From contig NZ_JAGFNS010000007.1 in the NCBI RefSeq assembly GCF_017592555.1, positions 269,228-333,227 of the forward strand: 64,000 bases of DNA, read 5' to 3'. Under the pieces are notes generated by a model. That model saw only the letters and a program-made list of their open reading frames with translations, was not told the DNA's origin and made no database searches. Shown piece after piece: positions 53,041 through 61,254 of the stretch (the stretch's first letter is position 1; each line of letters begins with the position of its first letter). The DNA is from Actinoplanes flavus (GTDB lineage: Bacteria; Actinomycetota; Actinomycetes; Mycobacteriales; Micromonosporaceae). The position numbers and the translations under genes were made by a program.

Positions 53041-54309
53041 GTGAGCGGTGTGATGACACCCCGGCTCTGGGCGGGCGGCGCCCTGATCGTGCTGCTGGTG
53101 GCCCTGATCGGGTTCGCCGCCGTGGCCGTGCCCTGGCATCGTGCTCCGGCCCCGCGCGCCGACCAGCTCGCCGCCCTCGGCGAGTTCCCGGCCGACCAGG
53201 TGGCCCGCTCCCGCGCCTTCCACGCCGAGCTGCGCCCGCTGTCGTACGCGGGGATGCTCCTCGGCCTGCTGATCGCCCTCGTGCTCGGCCTCACCCCGCT
53301 CGGCGCCCGGCTGGTCGAGCTGGCCGGCCGCCCGTTCGGCGACCACTGGCTGGCCCGGGCCGTCCTCGGCGGGCTGGCCGTGGTGTTCGTCGCCGAGCTG
53401 GTCACCCTGCCGCTGGCGATCTGGCGGCACACCATTGTGGTGCGCTACGGCATCTCCACCCAGACCTGGGGCGGCTGGTCGGTCGACCTGCTCAAGTCGT
53501 TCGGGGTGGGCGCGGTCCTCGGCGGGGCGGTGCTGGCCGCCTTCTTCACCGTCACCCACTTCGCGCCGCGCTGGTGGTGGGCCTTCGGGGCGGCCGGAGC
53601 GGCCGGGCTCGTGGTGCTGCTCTCCTTCGTGCTCCCGGTGGTGGTCGAGCCGATCTTCAACCGGTTCACCCCGATGGCGGACGGCCCGTTGCGCACCGAG
53701 CTGCTCGCCCTCGCCGAGCGCGACGGCGTCCCGGTGAAGGACGTCCTGGTGGCGGACGCCTCCCGCCGCACCCGCGCGGTGAACGCCTACGTCTCCGGGC
53801 TCGGCCCGACCCGCCGGATCGTCGTCTACGACACCATGCTGGCCGAGGCCACGCCCGGCGAGGTGGTCTCGGTGACCGCGCACGAGCTGGGCCACGCCAA
53901 GGACGACGACGTGCTCACCGGCACGATCATGGGCGCGCTCGGGTCCGCCGTCGCGGTGATCGTCCTCTACCTGCTCGGCTCGTGGACCGGGCTGCTGCGC
54001 CTGGCCGGGGTGGAGTCGATCGCCGAGCCCCGCGCGATCGGCCTGCTCCTGGCCGTCACCACGGTCGCCGGCCTGGTCGCCGGCCCGGCCCAGTCGTTCG
54101 TCTCCCGCCGGGTCGAGGCCCGCGCCGACAGCCACGCGCTCGAGCTGACCGGCGACCCGGCTACCTTCGAGGCGATGCAGCGCCGCCTCGGCACCGTCAA
54201 CCTCGCCGACCCCGACCCACCGTCCTGGGAGCACGCCATGTTCGCCTCGCACCCGTCCACCGTGCAGCGCATGGCCGCCGCCCGCGCCTGGGCCCAGGGC
54301 GCCCGCTGA
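53041..54309 (+). CDS. M48 family metallopeptidase (CAAX-protease-like)
   Basis: A 422-residue membrane zinc protease. Four or more helices flank the catalytic domain. The zinc motif is HELGH (residues 281-285) and a third ligand glutamate is in EARADSHALEL. The overall layout resembles Ste24/HtpX-type enzymes. GTG start follows GGAGAG. It overlaps pimB by one base (TGATG). Confidence 0.92.
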   Translation: MSGVMTPRLWAGGALIVLLVALIGFAAVAVPWHRAPAPRADQLAALGEFPADQVARSRAFHAELRPLSYAGMLLGLLIALVLGLTPLGARLVELAGRPFGDHWLARAVLGGLAVVFVAELVTLPLAIWRHTIVVRYGISTQTWGGWSVDLLKSFGVGAVLGGAVLAAFFTVTHFAPRWWWAFGAAGAAGLVVLLSFVLPVVVEPIFNRFTPMADGPLRTELLALAERDGVPVKDVLVADASRRTRAVNAYVSGLGPTRRIVVYDTMLAEATPGEVVSVTAHELGHAKDDDVLTGTIMGALGSAVAVIVLYLLGSWTGLLRLAGVESIAEPRAIGLLLAVTTVAGLVAGPAQSFVSRRVEARADSHALELTGDPATFEAMQRRLGTVNLADPDPPSWEHAMFASHPSTVQRMAAARAWAQGAR

Positions 54310-55433
54310 TGCGCACGCTCCTGGTCACCAACGACTTCCCGCCCCGGCCCGGCGGGATTCAGCAGTTCGTGCACAACCTGGCGGTCCGGCAGCCGGCCGG
54401 GTCGATCGTGGTCTACTCGTCCACCTGGCGCGGGGCCGCGGCGTTCGACGCCGAGCAGCCGTTCGAGGTGGTCCGCGAGGACACCGGCATCCTGTTGCCC
54501 ACCCCGTCGGTGGCCCGCCGGGCGGCCGAGCTGGCCCGCGCGCACGGCTGCGACCGGGTCCTGTTCGGGGCGGCCGCGCCGCTCGGCCTGCTGGCACACG
54601 GCCTGCGCCGCGCCGCGGGCGTCGAGCGGGCGGTCGGCATCACCCACGGGCACGAGATCGGCTGGGCGGCCCTGCCCGGCGCCCGCGGCCTGCTGCGCCG
54701 CATCGCCCGGGGCAACGACGTGATCACCTACCTGGGGGAGTACCAGCGCACCCGCCTCGACCGGGCCCTGCACGGCCGCACCGAGCTGCGGCGCCTCGCC
54801 CCCGGCGTGGACGTGGAGAAGTTCCATCCCGGTGTGGACGGCGAGGCCGTCCGCAGGCGGCACGGGCTGACCGGCCGCCCGGTGGTGGTCTGCGTCTCCC
54901 GGCTGGTCCCGCGCAAGGGCCAGGACATGCTGATCCGCGCCCTCCCGGAGATCCGCCGCCGGGTGCCGGGCGCCGCGCTGCTGCTGGTCAGCGGCGGCCC
55001 CTACCGCAAGACGCTGGAGCGGCTGGCCCGGGAGAACGACGTCGAGGCCGACGTGGTGTTCACCGGCTCGGTGCCCTGGGCCGAGCTGCCCGACCACTAC
55101 GCGGCCGGCGACGTCTACGCCATGCCCTGCCGGACCCGTGCCGCCGGTCTCGACGTGGAGGGCCTCGGCATCGTCTACCTGGAGGCCTCCGCCACCGGCC
55201 TGCCGGTCGTCGGCGGCGACTCGGGCGGCGCCCCCGACGCGGTCCGCGAGGGCGAGACCGGCTACGTGGTCGGCGGCGCCGACGTCCCGGCCATCGCGGC
55301 CCGGGTCGCCGAGCTGCTCGGTGACCCGGTGCGGGCGAAGGCGATGGGTGAGGCCGGCCGGGCCTGGGTGGAGAGCGAGTGGCGCTGGGAGACGCAGGCC
55401 GCCCGCCTCACCGGCCTGCTCGCGGGATCCTGA
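54309..55433 (+). CDS. pimB: Phosphatidyl-myo-inositol mannosyltransferase-type glycosyltransferase
   Basis: A 374-residue GT-B glycosyltransferase of family GT4. The N-terminal LLVTNDFPPRPGGIQQFVHNLA has the glycine-rich acceptor loop, GHEIGW is a catalytic region, VCVSRLVPRKGQDMLIRALPEI starts the donor domain, and the E-x7-E motif is EGLGIVYLEASATGLPV. The sequence and position match PimB' (Rv2188c), which adds the second mannose from GDP-mannose to PIM1. With a nucleotidyltransferase nearby this is reasonable, but donor and acceptor were not tested. Confidence 0.92.
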   Translation: MRTLLVTNDFPPRPGGIQQFVHNLAVRQPAGSIVVYSSTWRGAAAFDAEQPFEVVREDTGILLPTPSVARRAAELARAHGCDRVLFGAAAPLGLLAHGLRRAAGVERAVGITHGHEIGWAALPGARGLLRRIARGNDVITYLGEYQRTRLDRALHGRTELRRLAPGVDVEKFHPGVDGEAVRRRHGLTGRPVVVCVSRLVPRKGQDMLIRALPEIRRRVPGAALLLVSGGPYRKTLERLARENDVEADVVFTGSVPWAELPDHYAAGDVYAMPCRTRAAGLDVEGLGIVYLEASATGLPVVGGDSGGAPDAVREGETGYVVGGADVPAIAARVAELLGDPVRAKAMGEAGRAWVESEWRWETQAARLTGLLAGS

Positions 55434-55967
55434 CTACCGCCAGCCCGCCTCGTTGCTGTAGGACTCGCGGCTGATCCCGGAGCCCGTCTCCGGGTCGCTG
55501 CCGAACCGTTCCCGGTGCAGGTGCGCGAAGAAATACCCCATCCCCTCGCACCAGGCGTCCTCGACGGCCAGCCGCGGTTCCGCCTGGACCGCCTGGTAGA
55601 ACTCCCGCCCGGCGGCCACGATGTAGCCGCGGGCGTGCAGGAAGCCCTCGTCGGTGGCGGGGGTCGCGTCGTAGACGTCGCGCCGGTCGAGGTCGTAGAG
55701 CTTGCGCTCGAGAACACGATCCAGCTCGGTCAGCTCGCCGCTGCCCAGGCCGTCGCTCAGCCCGCGCAGGCGCTCCAGGAACGGATCCATCCAAAGATCA
55801 AGGTCATAGAGCCATTCCGGGTACGTGCTCGGCGCGCGCTGGACCAGCCGCTGCCGGACGGCGGCCGGTTCGTCGCCCAGTTCCGCCCAGGCGGCTTCGA
55901 GGAGAGCCCAGAACCGGGCCTCGTCGGCGGGCGACGGCCGGACCGCCCCCGAGCTGTCGATGCTCAT
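55434..55967 (-). CDS. DUF4240-like hypothetical protein
   Basis: A 177-residue, helix-rich acidic protein. The pattern FWALLEAAWAELGDEPAAVRQRL, then FLHARGYIVAAGREFYQAVQAEPRLAVEDAW resembles DUF4240. No catalytic motif. It converges with pimB with adjacent stops, and starts divergently from the ABC exporter across about 175 bases. Confidence 0.78.
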   Translation of the reverse strand: MSIDSSGAVRPSPADEARFWALLEAAWAELGDEPAAVRQRLVQRAPSTYPEWLYDLDLWMDPFLERLRGLSDGLGSGELTELDRVLERKLYDLDRRDVYDATPATDEGFLHARGYIVAAGREFYQAVQAEPRLAVEDAWCEGMGYFFAHLHRERFGSDPETGSGISRESYSNEAGWR

Positions 55968-56141
55968 GGCCGGGAAGGTATCAACACACGCAACGGGCCG
56001 TCCGGGACAGCCCTGACAGCCGGCCGGGCAAAGCGGACCGGGACGGCGTGAGTGAATGCCGAATCCCGGAGAAGCCGGTGGACGCCTCCCGGGCGTACGG
56101 CGTAGGAACGAGGGGGAGTCCAACCTCGACGGAGGCCATCG

Positions 56142-58091
56142 ATGCCGGACGGCGCCGCTGCACCGGAATCCGCCCCCGCCGGCGAGACCACCCCGGACGA
56201 GCACTCCACGGAGACGGTGTTCACCACCCCGGACGACGGGGAGCTGGAGCTGCCCTACTGGCTGACCAGCACCGAGGAGGCCGCCAACACCACGTTCCCG
56301 CAGATGACGCGGCGGCTGCCGAGACTGCTGCGGGAGGCGTGGCTGCTCGGGTGGCGGGCCAGCCGCCGGACCACCGTCGCGGTGCTGACCCTGCAACTGG
56401 CCGCCGGGCTGGCCGCCGCCTTCGGGCTGATCAGCGTGGTCGGGGTGCTGGACGGGCTGCTCCAGGCGGGACCGACGCCGGAACGGGTGCGGGCCGCCGT
56501 ACCCTCGCTGGTGCTCTTGATCCTGGCTTTGGCCGTGCGTGGCCTGCTCACCTCGGCCGCGACGGCGGCGCACGGACGGCTCTCCCCGATGGTGTACGAG
56601 GCCGCCGAGATGCGGCTGCTCGATCTGACCACCCGCGTCGACCTGGTCACCTTCGACGACCCGGAATGGCGCGACGCCATGGAACGGGCCCGGGACCGGG
56701 GAATCTTCGCGGCCCAGCAGGTCGTCGACCACGGCATCGAAGTGCTCACCCACCTCGTCGGGCTGGTCGCGGCCGCGGGCGTGCTGGCCGTGCTGCACCC
56801 GGCGCTGCTGCCGATGCTGGTGCTGGCGGTGGTGCCGACCGCCTGGGCGGCGGTCCGGGCGGCCCGGCTCGGCTACCGCAGCAAGCTGCGGCTGATCGCG
56901 GTCTGGCGGCGGCAGCGGATGCTCGCCTACCTGCTCGCGGCGCGGGAACCGGCCGCCGAACTGCGGGCCTTCACGATCCGGCGGTTCCTGCTCACCGAGG
57001 TGGGCCGGCTGCTGCGGGTCTCCACACTGGAGGAGATCCGGATGATCGGCCGGGTGGTCCGGACCAACCTGGTGGGGCAGGCGCTGAGCGGACTGGCGAC
57101 CGGGGCGGCGTACGCGATGCTCTGCTGGCTGCTCTGGACCGGCCGGATGGAACTGGCCGCCGGCGGAGCCGCCGCCTACGCCATCAACATCGGCATCGAC
57201 AAGCTGCGTGAACTGGCCTTCACCGCCAACCGGGTGTACGAGCAGGGCCTCTACTTCGCCGACTTCCAGGGCTTCTGCGAGATGTCACTGGCACACGCCG
57301 AACCCGAGCCGGGCCGCAGCGCGCCCGAGGACTTCCAGGAGATCCGGCTGGACCGGGTGACGTTCAGCTATCCGGACGCCGACCGGCCCGCCGTCAAGGA
57401 GGTCAGCATGGCGATCCGGCGGGGACAGGTCATCGCGCTGGTCGGGGAGAACGGCTCGGGCAAGACGACGCTGGCCGCCGTCCTGGCCGGGCTGCACCGG
57501 CCGCAGCACGGCACGGTCACCTGGGACGGTGTCGACGTGGCCCGGCTCGACCCGGACTCGGTACGCGACCGGGTCGCCGTGGTGATGCAGGAACCGATCC
57601 GGTGGCCGCTGTCGGCGCGGCTCAACATCGCGATCGGGCGGCACGACCGGCCGGCGACCCTCGACCACGTACAGGCGTCGGCGCGGGCCGGAGACGCGCA
57701 CGAGTTCGTGATGGAACTTCCCCGGGAGTACGAGACCCTGCTGTCCCGGCACTTCACCGACGGCGCCGACCTGTCCGGCGGGCAGTGGCAGCGGCTCGCC
57801 GTGAGCCGGGCCTTCCACCGGGACGCGCCGCTGCTGATCTGCGACGAACCGACCGCCAACCTGGACGCCCGGGCCGAGCACGAGGTCTACCGGCGGCTGC
57901 GGGACCTGGCCGAGGGGCGGACCGTGGTGCTGATCACCCACCGGATGGCGAGCGTCCGGGAGGCGGACCGGATCTACGTGCTCGACCACGGGACGGTCGT
58001 CGAGGAGGGCGACCACGAGGAGCTGATCGCGGCGGAGGGGCTGTATGCGCAGCTGTTCACGTTGCAGGCGAGCGCCTATCAATCCGCCTGA
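56142..58091 (+). CDS. ABC exporter, fused membrane and ATPase domains
   Basis: A 649-residue half-transporter. The N-terminal ~60 residues are acidic and cytosolic. Six helices span about 85-350. The ATPase domain (about 390-640) has Walker A GENGSGKTT, Q-loop VVMQEPIRWPL, signature LSGGQWQRLAVSRA, Walker B LLICDEPT and H-loop VLITHRMAS. It should act as a dimer. Related proteins occur next to lanthipeptide and other peptide clusters, but no such genes are here. GGAGG precedes the ATG. Confidence 0.93.
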   Translation: MPDGAAAPESAPAGETTPDEHSTETVFTTPDDGELELPYWLTSTEEAANTTFPQMTRRLPRLLREAWLLGWRASRRTTVAVLTLQLAAGLAAAFGLISVVGVLDGLLQAGPTPERVRAAVPSLVLLILALAVRGLLTSAATAAHGRLSPMVYEAAEMRLLDLTTRVDLVTFDDPEWRDAMERARDRGIFAAQQVVDHGIEVLTHLVGLVAAAGVLAVLHPALLPMLVLAVVPTAWAAVRAARLGYRSKLRLIAVWRRQRMLAYLLAAREPAAELRAFTIRRFLLTEVGRLLRVSTLEEIRMIGRVVRTNLVGQALSGLATGAAYAMLCWLLWTGRMELAAGGAAAYAINIGIDKLRELAFTANRVYEQGLYFADFQGFCEMSLAHAEPEPGRSAPEDFQEIRLDRVTFSYPDADRPAVKEVSMAIRRGQVIALVGENGSGKTTLAAVLAGLHRPQHGTVTWDGVDVARLDPDSVRDRVAVVMQEPIRWPLSARLNIAIGRHDRPATLDHVQASARAGDAHEFVMELPREYETLLSRHFTDGADLSGGQWQRLAVSRAFHRDAPLLICDEPTANLDARAEHEVYRRLRDLAEGRTVVLITHRMASVREADRIYVLDHGTVVEEGDHEELIAAEGLYAQLFTLQASAYQSA

Positions 58092-58229
58092 CCCGGGCCG
58101 CCCCCCAGCCCGTCCGCGGCGGCGTCACCCCCTCGCCACCCACCGCACCGGGTGGTCCGCGGCTTCGCCCTTTTCCCTCACCCGCCGCCGCCTTTCGGGG
58201 GTCCGGGGCCGGCGCGGGAGGATGGGATC

Positions 58230-58568
58230 ATGAGCGACTCCGGTGTGCGGATCGACCCCGCCCTGCTGCGGCGCCTCGGGGTGGGGCCGGCGTCCGCCAC
58301 GCTGCTCCAGTTCTCCACCGCGTTCTGTGCGCCATGCCGGGCCGTGCGCCGGGTGAGTGCCGAGGTCGCCGCCCTTCTGCCGGCGGTGCGCCACGTCGAG
58401 GTGGACGCCGAGAGCCATCTCGATGAGGTTCGGGAGCTGGGCATCCGGCGTACCCCGACGTTGTTGATCCTGGATGCCGAGGGGCGTGAGGTTCGGCGGG
58501 CCACCGGTGTCCCGACGAAGCCGCATCTGATCGCGGCGCTCGCCGAGCTGCTTCCCGCTCAGTCCTGA
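58230..58568 (+). CDS. Thioredoxin-family protein
   Basis: A 112-residue protein with thioredoxin-type active site CAPC at about residues 33-36 (FSTAFCAPCRAVRRV) and the cis-proline TPTLLILDAEG. The N-terminal residue stretch (SDSGVRIDPALLRRLGVGP) is longer than E. coli thioredoxin. GGGAGG precedes the ATG. Its last 10 bases overlap the convergent MFS gene. Confidence 0.9.
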   Translation: MSDSGVRIDPALLRRLGVGPASATLLQFSTAFCAPCRAVRRVSAEVAALLPAVRHVEVDAESHLDEVRELGIRRTPTLLILDAEGREVRRATGVPTKPHLIAALAELLPAQS

Positions 58569-59890
58569 GTGAGGCGTTCCGACCTGAGCGGAGTGGGCCT
58601 GTTCCGAGTGGGGCGGCCTGCTCGAGCGGGGTCGCTCAGACGGGAGGAGCGGGAGCGCCCGAGCCGGTGGGGGGCCACGGTTTTCGCAGCGTGATCGTCG
58701 TTCGGGGCGGGGACGCCGGTGCGGAGGAGCCGGCGGCAGCCCGGGGCCAGCAGCATCGAGACGCTCGCCGTGAACAGGACGACGGCGCACACCGTCAGCA
58801 CCCGATCGATGCCGAACCGGCCGGCCAGCGGTCCGGCCAGGGCGTTGCCCACCGGCATGGCCAGGAACGAGGTCAGGTAGTCCCAGGAGCTGACCCGGCC
58901 GAGCGCCCGGTGCGGCACGTTCTCCTGGAGCGAGGTGTCCCAGGCGACGTCGTAGAAGAGCAGTCCGGCGTACCCGATCACGGCGCCGATCATGACGGCG
59001 GCGAGCGTGCCGGGCCACACGTAGGCGAAGGCCCAGACCGACATCAGCGGCAGGGCCAGTAGCCCGGCGAAGAGCAGGCGCCGGGGCCGCAACCGCATGC
59101 CGATCGCGGAGCCGATCACCCCGCCCAGGCCCTCGGCCGCGGCGATCCAGCCGATCGCGTGCGCCCCGCCGAGCCGCTGCACCGCGATCACCTGCACCAG
59201 GACGAGGATGACGCCGTTGCCGATGTGGTAGACGCTCGCGCCGATCAGGTTGGTGAGCAGCCAGTCCCGGCTGCGGATCTCCTGCCATCCGGCGGACAGT
59301 TCCCGGCGGACCGAGGAGCGGGGGCCGCGCGGAGCCCGTACCCGGATGAGGGCGGCCGCGACCATCGAGGCGAGGAAGCTGACCGCGTTGATGGTGAAAC
59401 CGGCCGGCGCGCCGAAGGCGGCGACGGTGATGCCGGCGGTGACCGGACCGGCCACGCCGCACGCCGATTGCAGCAGGCTGAGCGTGGCGTTGGCCTTCTG
59501 CCGGTCCTCGGCCGGCACGAGCAGGGGTTTGAGCGCGCTCATCGCCGGGCTGAAGAAGCTGCCGGCGCCGGCTGACACGACGGTGAGGGCGCAGAGCATG
59601 GCCAGGTGGTAGCCGCCGGTGGCGAACATGGCGGCGATCGCGGCGGTGGCGCCGAACCGGATCAGGTCGGAGCCGACCATGACACGTTGCGGCTGGAGCC
59701 GGTCGGCCCAGACGCCGCCGAACAGGGTGCCGGTCAGCAGGGTGAGCACGTTGGCGGCCATGACCAGGCCGAGGTCGCGGGCGCCGCCGCCGGTGGTGAC
59801 GATCGCGACGGCGAGAGCGACGGTCTGGAACGCGTTGCCCAGCCAGGAGAGGCCCTGGCCGACGGCGAGCAGCCGGAAGTCACGGGTCAT
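58559..59890 (-). CDS. Major facilitator superfamily transporter
   Basis: A 443-residue 12-helix exporter-like MFS protein with the loop motif GGVWADRLQPQRVMVGSD (motif A) after helix 2. A C-terminal cytosolic tail of about 45 residues is rich in arginine, serine and proline. Divergent from a MarR-type gene with a shared operator region, so it is probably a drug or metabolite exporter under MarR control. Substrate unknown. Confidence 0.92.
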   Translation of the reverse strand: MTRDFRLLAVGQGLSWLGNAFQTVALAVAIVTTGGGARDLGLVMAANVLTLLTGTLFGGVWADRLQPQRVMVGSDLIRFGATAAIAAMFATGGYHLAMLCALTVVSAGAGSFFSPAMSALKPLLVPAEDRQKANATLSLLQSACGVAGPVTAGITVAAFGAPAGFTINAVSFLASMVAAALIRVRAPRGPRSSVRRELSAGWQEIRSRDWLLTNLIGASVYHIGNGVILVLVQVIAVQRLGGAHAIGWIAAAEGLGGVIGSAIGMRLRPRRLLFAGLLALPLMSVWAFAYVWPGTLAAVMIGAVIGYAGLLFYDVAWDTSLQENVPHRALGRVSSWDYLTSFLAMPVGNALAGPLAGRFGIDRVLTVCAVVLFTASVSMLLAPGCRRLLRTGVPAPNDDHAAKTVAPHRLGRSRSSRLSDPARAGRPTRNRPTPLRSERLTQD

Positions 59891-59898
59891 GCCGCGAG

Positions 59899-59927
59899 AC
59901 GGTAGTTCAGCGTCTAACTATTAGCAA
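59899..59927 (-). promoter_or_regulatory. Promoter of the MFS gene
   Basis: TTGCTA (59927-59922) and TACCGT (59904-59899) read on the minus strand are 17 bases apart. The -10 ends 8 bases before the MFS start codon, suggesting a very short or absent leader. The -35 lies within the inverted repeat proposed as the MarR operator. Confidence 0.65.
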
Positions 59928-59933
59928 TCTAAT
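59914..59933. promoter_or_regulatory. MarR operator candidate
   Basis: ATTAG-CAAT-CTAAT (59920-59933) is a perfect 5-bp inverted repeat, and CTAA-CTA-TTAG (59914-59924) is a second overlapping one. The patch is strikingly AT-rich compared with its surroundings. Confidence 0.7.
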
Positions 59934-59959
59934 AATCAGATTCGTGGCAGACTTCTCAC

Positions 59960-60463
59960 ATGGAAGACAGCGTGGACCGGCATGTGGCCAGGTGGGCGGC
60001 CTTCTGGAAGGACGAGCCCGCGTTCGTGCCCGAGGTCGAGGGCGTGCTGGTCCGGATGATGTACATCAAGAAGTGGATCGAGCGGGCGGACGCCGCGGCG
60101 TTCGCCGCCTCCGGCGACGACTTCACGTTGCAGGATTACAAGACCCTGCACGTGCTGATGGTGCAGCCGTGGCCGACCGAGGCTACGCCGGCGCAGCTGG
60201 CCGAGGCGGCGAACGTGACGAGGGCCGCCATGACCAGCCGCTTGGACCGGCTGGAGGAGGCCGGCCTGATCACGCGGCAGATGGACGGCGCCGACCGGCG
60301 GCGGGTGCTGGTCCGGCCCACGGCCAAGGGCCGGGACATGTGGAACAAATACATCTTCGAGGGCATCGCCCGGGATCAACGGGCCCTCGCGGCGCTTCGC
60401 CACGAGGAGCTGGTCCAGCTCAACGGCCTGCTGCGGAAAGTCCTGCTTTCCCTGGAGGAATGA
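59960..60463 (+). CDS. MarR family transcriptional regulator
   Basis: A 167-residue winged-helix regulator. The DNA-binding part is about residues 80-125 (TPAQLAEAANVTRAAMTSRLDRLEEAGLITRQMDGADRRRVLV, with the typical D-x-R-R wing). Helical N- and C-termini form the dimer. It probably binds the shared gap and represses the divergent MFS gene, releasing it when a small ligand binds. Confidence 0.93.
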   Translation: MEDSVDRHVARWAAFWKDEPAFVPEVEGVLVRMMYIKKWIERADAAAFAASGDDFTLQDYKTLHVLMVQPWPTEATPAQLAEAANVTRAAMTSRLDRLEEAGLITRQMDGADRRRVLVRPTAKGRDMWNKYIFEGIARDQRALAALRHEELVQLNGLLRKVLLSLEE

Positions 60464-60578
60464 CAGGGCGCCCCCTGCTCCCCTGAGCTGCCGCGCGCTG
60501 CCCTGCCCAGGCTGGGCGCGAGGCTTACCTGTTGATTCGGCGCCTCGATGGCAGAAACGCCGAATCCGTCCGAAACGT

Positions 60579-61247
60579 CTAGAACTTCGGGGCGTCGGGC
60601 GCCTCGAGGAGGCCCAGGCGCAGCGCGGTCATGAGCGCCTGCGCCCGGTTCGCCGCGCCCAGCTTCTCGTAGAGCTTCGAGATGTGGGTCTTCGCGGTCG
60701 ACTCCGACACGAACAGCTGCTTGGCGATCCCCGCCACGCTCATGCCGTCGGCGAGCAGCCGCAGCACCTGACCCTCACGTGGGGACAGCTGCGGGCCGGA
60801 CGGCGCGAGCCGCCGCTTCATGGCCTCGGCCAGATCGGCCGCGGTGAACGCGCTGGGCGCCGACGCGGCGTGCCGGGCGGCGGCCACCACCTCGTCCGCC
60901 GGAGCGGTCTTGGGCACGAACGCGCTGGCCCCGGCCTCGAGAGCGCCGAAGAGCTGGTCATCGCCCGCATACATGGTCAGGACGACGATGCCCATGTTCG
61001 CGTTGTTCTTGCGCAGGGCTCGGGTGGCCTCCAGGCCACTGCCGTCGGGCAGGCGGAGGTCCATGATCACGACATCGGGCTGAAGTGCGCCGGCCTGGCG
61101 CACCGCCTCCGCCGCCGTGGCGGCCTCGCCGACGACCTCGAACTGGCGGTCGCGCTCGAATGCGTGTCGCAGCCCCTTACGAATCAGGTCGTGATCGTCG
61201 ACAAGGAGGACCTTGGTGCGCGTCGTCGGCGCCGGACTGGTCGACAT
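60579..61247 (-). CDS. NarL/LuxR-type response regulator
   Basis: A 222-residue two-component regulator. Receiver: acidic pair DD in VLLVDDHDLIRKGL, phospho-acceptor in VVIMDLRLPDG, and lysine in SAFVPKTAPADE. C-terminal LuxR HTH: LSPREGQVLRLLADGMSVAGIAKQL and TAKTHISKLYEKLGAANRAQA. It follows the kinase gene by 7 bases on the same strand. Confidence 0.95.
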   Translation of the reverse strand: MSTSPAPTTRTKVLLVDDHDLIRKGLRHAFERDRQFEVVGEAATAAEAVRQAGALQPDVVIMDLRLPDGSGLEATRALRKNNANMGIVVLTMYAGDDQLFGALEAGASAFVPKTAPADEVVAAARHAASAPSAFTAADLAEAMKRRLAPSGPQLSPREGQVLRLLADGMSVAGIAKQLFVSESTAKTHISKLYEKLGAANRAQALMTALRLGLLEAPDAPKF

Positions 61248-61254
61248 GCTCGGG

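Noticed and set aside
56142..58568. Peptide biosynthetic cluster around the ABC exporter
   Set aside because: Although the exporter resembles those found with lanthipeptides, no precursor, modifying enzyme or protease gene lies nearby.
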